Of a stretch of 64,000 bases of DNA, positions 61,101 through 64,000 are shown piece after piece. The translations under genes were made by a program, and so were the position numbers. The stretch covers positions 1 through 64,000 of the forward strand of contig JAVHVN010000109.1 in the NCBI GenBank assembly GCA_032160545.1, written 5' to 3'. The notes beneath the pieces are model-generated. The model was given only the letters and a program-made list of their open reading frames with translations, searched no databases and had not been told where the DNA came from. Each line of letters begins with the position of its first letter. The stretch's first letter is position 1. This DNA is from DATGFB01 sp032160545 (GTDB lineage: Bacteria > Actinomycetota > Actinomycetes > Mycobacteriales > Jatrophihabitantaceae).

Positions 61101-61928
61101 CGCATCGCCGAGCTGATGGCTCTCGATTCGCTCACACCCGAGCCTGACGTCGCCGAACCGCTCGGCGACGTGCACGGTGCGGTGGCGCTCGACGGCGTCC
61201 GCTTCGGCTATCCCTCGTCGGAAGCGGGTGACGCGCTGCGCGGCCTCGACCTGCACGTGGCGCCCGGCGAGACCGTCGCGCTCGTCGGCGAGACCGGAGC
61301 CGGCAAGTCGACGGTGCTGAAGTTGCTGGCCCGCTTCTACGACCCGCTGGCCGGTTCGGTGTCGCTGGACGGCCACGACCTGCGCACGCTCGAGCTGGCC
61401 GCCTTCCGCAGCCATCTCGGTTACGTGCCGCAGGAGGCATTCCTGTTCTCGGCGTCGGTGCGCGACAACATCGCCTACGGCCGTCCGGACGCGACCGATG
61501 CCCAGGTCGAGGCGGCGGCACGCGCGGTCGGCGCGCACGACGTCGTGGCCGGCCTACCGGACGGCTACCTCACCCAGCTCGGAGAGCGGGGCGGTTCGCT
61601 GTCGTCCGGGCAGCGCCAGCTCATCGCTCTGGCCCGGGCGCAGCTCGCCGATCCGGCGCTGCTGCTGCTGGACGAAGCGACGTCCAACCTTGACCTGGCC
61701 AGCGAGTCGCGGGTGACCGCGGCGATGCGCGAGGTCGCGCGCGACCGGACCACGATCTTGATCGCGCACCGGCTGCAGAGCGCCCGGGTCGCGGACCGGA
61801 TCGTTGTGATGGCCGACGGCCGGGTGGCCGAGCAGGGGACGCACGAGGAATTGCTGGAGCTCGACGGCATCTACACGCGGATGTGGCGGGCCTTCGACAC
61901 CGTCACCGGCGAGGGGCGCGTCGCCTGA
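58173..61928 (+). CDS. Fused tandem ABC exporter (TMD-NBD-TMD-NBD)
   Basis: 1251 aa. Two half-exporters joined in one chain. Half 1: six-helix domain (about 20-310) and NBD with Walker A GASGSGKST (Lys378), LSGGQ near 474, and Walker B VLVLDD, where Asp501 replaces the catalytic Glu. A Gly/Ala linker lies at about 600-650. Half 2: membrane domain about 675-970, Walker A GETGAGKST (Lys1045), LSSGQ signature, canonical LLLLDE (Glu1168). So one nucleotide site is degenerate, as in heterodimeric BmrCD/TM287-288-type exporters. The start is GTG 58173 or 58179 (GTGA overlap with marR). Substrate probably a drug or lipid. Confidence 0.93.
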   Translation: MRVNPPEGWVRRLWRQLMRHRRNVIIAVAASVAGSASQTLVPLIARQIVDNVVVTRRDALWPWLALLFAAAALAFVLAYVRRYRGGQVALAVQLDLRNAMHDHLQQLDLATLSRMPTGQLVSRANSDSALVQGLLNFLPLMTGNVLLMLLSLVVMFVLSPLLALLALVVVPALFAVSYRMRSRVFPASWDGQQREGDVAQIVDEGVTGVRVVKAFGQEAREVRRLTATAQRLYGSRMRATRLNARYQPLLETIPTLAQVAILVFGGLLALHGRISLGTFLAFSTYVGQFAAPARQLAGVLTVGQQARAGVERIFQLLDLKPAIADAPGSVALDDIRGEIVFEDVRFGYDPATPVLDGFDLRIAAGERVAIVGASGSGKSTLATLVSRFHDPQAGRVLIDGHDVRDITLHSLRRRVGVAFEESFLFSDTIRSNIAYGRPDATDDRIEAAARTAQADGFVRELPRGYDTIVGERGLTLSGGQRQRIALARAILPDPRVLVLDDATSAVDVHTEEAIHDGLREVLSGRTTLLIAHRISTLRLADRVVVLDAGRVVDSGTHEELTGRSALYRSLLSGLETEPVRQAGDRIEALAALTKRGVTAAAWRGARTAPTTRTTVPTGLGAGLGGGGGAGAGAGSLLAGLPATPELLARVAELPPVRDEAELDLAAESRRQPQFGLLRLLREFRRPLLIGLILVVLDAVAGLAGPYLVKTGVDSGVATGSQGVLFGASAVFLAITLADLLDGVASTFVTGRTAERIMLSLRIRIWAQLQRLSLDYYERELGGRIMTRMTTDVDQFESLVENGLLSALVSFVTFVGVGVALLVVDVELGLVTLSVVVPLAFATVWFRRRAARLYELSRERIAVVNGDFQESLSGVRESQAFVHEAATIARFHDLGLSYLSSRVAAQRLVATYFPFVQFLSAVADALVLGVGAVLIRSGSLTVGDLIAFLLYIDLFFSPIQQLSQVFDSWQQTRVSVNRIAELMALDSLTPEPDVAEPLGDVHGAVALDGVRFGYPSSEAGDALRGLDLHVAPGETVALVGETGAGKSTVLKLLARFYDPLAGSVSLDGHDLRTLELAAFRSHLGYVPQEAFLFSASVRDNIAYGRPDATDAQVEAAARAVGAHDVVAGLPDGYLTQLGERGGSLSSGQRQLIALARAQLADPALLLLDEATSNLDLASESRVTAAMREVARDRTTILIAHRLQSARVADRIVVMADGRVAEQGTHEELLELDGIYTRMWRAFDTVTGEGRVA

Positions 61929-62245
61929 TCGCACCCAGCGTCCGCGGCCAGAGCGGATGGCGAGCGGCGGGATACCGATGATCAGTGCTCCCGAGTCAAC
62001 TCCGTCACGCAGCGCGACCACCACCGCGCCGCCGAAGGCCACGAGCGCGACTACGTCGGCGACGACCACCAACCACCATGAGCGCAGTCCGTCGTATCTC
62101 ACCGCGGCGTCAGCGGGGGTTTCGACCCTTCGAGCTACGAGTCCCCTCCGAGCGCCCCGCGGCGCCCTCGCCAACTGCGGCGATGCTTCAGCGGCGTCCT
62201 GGGCCACGGTTGCAGGTCGCCTAGTGGTTCGACCGTGACCAGCCC
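61929..62245. other. Intergenic stretch with a possible membrane-protein fragment on the minus strand
   Basis: 317 bp. On the minus strand a frame from the GTG at 62102 reads VRYDGLRSWWLVVVADVVAL then VAFGGAVVVALRDGVDS and IGIPPLAIRSGRGRW. It looks like a small two-helix membrane protein, but it has no stop before running deep into the 3' end of the ABC gene. It may be a truncated gene. Nothing else is recognised. Confidence 0.3.
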
Positions 62246-62671
62246 TTACAGATCGGCAGCAAGTTGGGACACGCCTTCGGGCGGCAGCCGCATGATGATG
62301 GTGTAGGCGCAATCGTGGAAGTTGGCTATCAACCCATCGTGCTTGTCGTAGATGTCGACGTTGATCGACCACGCGAGATAGCGACGCAGCAGATCCGCTT
62401 GAGCCGCGTCCGAGAGGTCGACATCGACGGTCGTGCCGCGGCGTCGACGAAGCTTGAGCAGTCGCTCTAGACGATCTTCGGCGTCCAGTGCGTCCGGCGT
62501 GATGACTCGTCCGTAGTCCGTGTGCACGTCGAGTCGCGCAACGGCGGGCCGCGTGCCCAGGGCGCCGAGCACAGCCGCAGAGGTGCGTTGAGCAAGCTCC
62601 CGATCCTTGACGGCCTCCGCGATCGTGAACCACGCACCCGGGGCATCGCGCTGCTCGACGTTCAACTGCAT
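62246..62671 (-). CDS. Conserved-looking protein of unknown function
   Basis: 141 aa. Soluble, mixed alpha/beta: MQLNVEQRDAPGAWFTIAEA, DAEDRLERLLKLRRRRGTTV, and RRYLAWSINVDIYDKHDGLI. No motif or family recognised. GATGAT lies 6 nt before the ATG, so it may be leaderless. It stands alone between two intergenic regions. Confidence 0.6.
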   Translation of the reverse strand: MQLNVEQRDAPGAWFTIAEAVKDRELAQRTSAAVLGALGTRPAVARLDVHTDYGRVITPDALDAEDRLERLLKLRRRRGTTVDVDLSDAAQADLLRRYLAWSINVDIYDKHDGLIANFHDCAYTIIMRLPPEGVSQLAADL

Positions 62672-62822
62672 GTCGCCATCATCGCGGCGCGGCCAAACCC
62701 GTATCTGTGGTTACCACTGATCATGGTGACCTCGCGGGGGTAGGGGCCAGGCCGCTGTTGGCGGTCGCGTTGACCGTCCGGACGGTGTCCGGTCGCCTGC
62801 ACACCCGAGGTTGGTCGGACCG

Positions 62823-63449
62823 TCACGCCAGGCCGATCTGCTGGTAGAAGGTGAGGTTGTCCCAGAACAGGAATTCTTCGTCCATGACGCCGGAGCGGTT
62901 CCAGATGCCGACGGTGGCCATATTGATGGCGTACGCCTTGCCGGTGGGGGCGTTGTAGCCGCCCTTGCCGTCGGGCATCGGCCGGGTGAAGGTTCCGCGC
63001 ATCACTCCGGTCACCGCGGTGAGGTTGTCCTTGGCGACTCGGATCGGGTGCTCTTGGATGCGGGTGTCCGGTGCCCAGGCGAAGAGGGCGGCGAGGTCGG
63101 CGATGTGCTCGTCGAGGCCGTCGGTGTAGTGGCCATCGGGCCAGTGGGCGCGAATGTTCTGGGCGTGGCTTTCACCCATCCGGCTCCACTCGGCATGGCT
63201 GAAGACATCGAAGTCCAGCTCGTCGAACTTCACTAGGTGAGTGCGCTCCTCGTGGGTGAGCCCGTTCGGGAAAGGCGGGCTCGGCACGACCGTGGTGGCC
63301 GGGTCGGGCAGCAGCGCAGTGGATGAGGTGGGGGGCTCCGAAGAGCCCTGCGGAAAGGCGAGATCCGTGCCGGAGGCCACTGCACTCAGTGCAAGCGTCC
63401 CGAGCGCGGCGGCGCCGCTGTACTTCAACATCGAACGGCGATCGATCAT
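62823..63449 (-). CDS. Tat-exported SnoaL-like/ester cyclase family protein
   Basis: 208 aa from the ATG at 63449 (GAGGAG 6 nt upstream). The N-terminus MIDRRSMLKYSGAAALGTLA is a twin-arginine signal, so the mature protein is exported folded. The domain (about 75-208) resembles SnoaL-type polyketide cyclases: LDFDVFSHAEWSRMGESHAQ, IRAHWPDGHYTDGLDEHIAD and GVMRGTFTRPMPDGKG. Divergent from an HxlR regulator with an intervening operator, so probably controlled by it. Substrate unknown. Confidence 0.8.
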   Translation of the reverse strand: MIDRRSMLKYSGAAALGTLALSAVASGTDLAFPQGSSEPPTSSTALLPDPATTVVPSPPFPNGLTHEERTHLVKFDELDFDVFSHAEWSRMGESHAQNIRAHWPDGHYTDGLDEHIADLAALFAWAPDTRIQEHPIRVAKDNLTAVTGVMRGTFTRPMPDGKGGYNAPTGKAYAINMATVGIWNRSGVMDEEFLFWDNLTFYQQIGLA

Positions 63450-63493
63450 GGCGAGCTCCTCAGGGGTGTCGGTGATGCGGTAGACCGAAGCTA

Positions 63494-63512
63494 CAGTATC
63501 TTTTTGATACTG
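63494..63512. promoter_or_regulatory. HxlR-type operator
   Basis: CAGTATC-TTTTT-GATACTG, perfect 7-bp arms with an all-T spacer, between the divergent exported protein and HxlR genes. Sites with GTAT/ATAC arms are usual for HxlR/DUF24 regulators. Confidence 0.72.
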
Positions 63513-63554
63513 CACTCCCCTGGTGACCGGTATATTTCAGGTAGCATTGGCGGG

Positions 63555-63974
63555 GTGGCTGACAAGAGCGACCCGGTATACGTGGCGGACGACCCGCCCT
63601 TCGATGTCTTTTCGCGCTCGTGCCCCTCGCGTCCCGTGCTCGAGCACGTGACCGGGCGCTGGGGCAGCCTGGTGCTCGCCGCGTTGCAGGACGGACCGGT
63701 CCGATTCAACGATCTTCGCCGCCGCGTCGACGGCGTCAGCCAGAAAGTCCTAGCGCAGACGTTGCAGGCACTGGAGCGCGACGGGTTCGTCCACCGGCAT
63801 CAGCTCACCGGATTTCCGCTCCGGGTCGAGTACACGTTGACCCATCCAGGCCAGGACGTTGCGGCGAAGTTGCTCGAGCTGATCGCGCAGGTCGAGGCGA
63901 GCATGGATTCCGTGCTGGCCTCCCGGCAGCACTATGACTCCAGCGCTACCACCGGGAACCCCGCCCGGGAGTAA
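63555..63974 (+). CDS. HxlR family transcriptional regulator
   Basis: 139 aa from the GTG at 63555 (TAGCAT 7 nt upstream). Winged helix of the HxlR/DUF24 family: CPSRPVLEHVTGRWGSLVLA, ALQDGPVRFNDLRRRVDGVS, QKVLAQTLQALERDGFVHRH and VEYTLTHPG. The N-terminal Cys (SRSCPS) is at the position used for redox/electrophile sensing in many members. It probably represses the divergent Tat-exported gene. Confidence 0.92.
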   Translation: MADKSDPVYVADDPPFDVFSRSCPSRPVLEHVTGRWGSLVLAALQDGPVRFNDLRRRVDGVSQKVLAQTLQALERDGFVHRHQLTGFPLRVEYTLTHPGQDVAAKLLELIAQVEASMDSVLASRQHYDSSATTGNPARE

Positions 63975-64000
63975 GGCTCCGAGGTCTCCGCTTCGCGCGG

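Overview
The window is chromosomal DNA of a high-GC actinobacterium. The evidence is the very GC-rich third codon positions, frequent GTG starts, an actinobacterial-type MapB aminopeptidase, RNase J, a WhiG/FliA-type sigma factor, two F420-type (Ddn-like) oxidoreductases, a DUF3151 gene, and many genes that lack a Shine-Dalgarno but carry a TANNNT box 6-8 nt before the start codon (leaderless pattern). I cannot name the genus.

Layout. 1-5 kb: end of an exopolysaccharide region (DUF1972 glycosyltransferase, undecaprenyl-phosphate sugar transferase, LAxTG-anchored surface protein, DUF4012 protein). 5-12 kb: clpB with an HspR-type HAIR operator, then small membrane proteins. 12-15 kb: small secreted and membrane proteins, a C2H2 mini-protein, pyrE, a TrmH-family methyltransferase and a Ddn-like protein. 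15-21 kb: a potassium island with a KimA-like importer fused to an OB-fold, divergent from kdpD-kdpE and a translationally coupled YkgJ-like/pentapeptide protein. 21-26 kb: map, an AbiEi/DUF559 nuclease-like gene bracketed by palindromes, rnj, dedA. 26-28 kb: sigma factor and a FlgN-like protein. 28-39 kb: housekeeping metabolism (fba, DUF3151, purA, purD, purB, ohr, sdaA). 39-44 kb: MFS exporter/TetR pair, MprF-like protein, tRNA-Ser(GCT) and tRNA-Arg(ACG). 44-52 kb: accessory enzymes and regulators (tautomerase, hydrolase, LAL regulator, tag, TetR/SDR/VOC/DUF427). 52-55 kb: a degraded patch with a truncated GT2 gene, an IS3 OrfA remnant and a YefM/RelE-type toxin-antitoxin pair. 55-64 kb: class A PBP, MarR plus a fused tandem ABC exporter, a Tat-exported SnoaL-like protein and its HxlR regulator.

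The most unusual feature is a family of four 51-bp nested palindromes (5289, 8908, 22478, 23552). All are in the same orientation and all lie between genes. Two of them bracket the DUF559 nuclease-like gene, and three of the four stand next to G-rich tracts. Also notable are the importer/OB-fold fusion, the YkgJ/pentapeptide protein coupled to kdpE, and the divergent rnj/membrane-protein pair with only 24 bp between start codons. Several regulator genes carry clear palindromic operators that link them to neighbouring genes.
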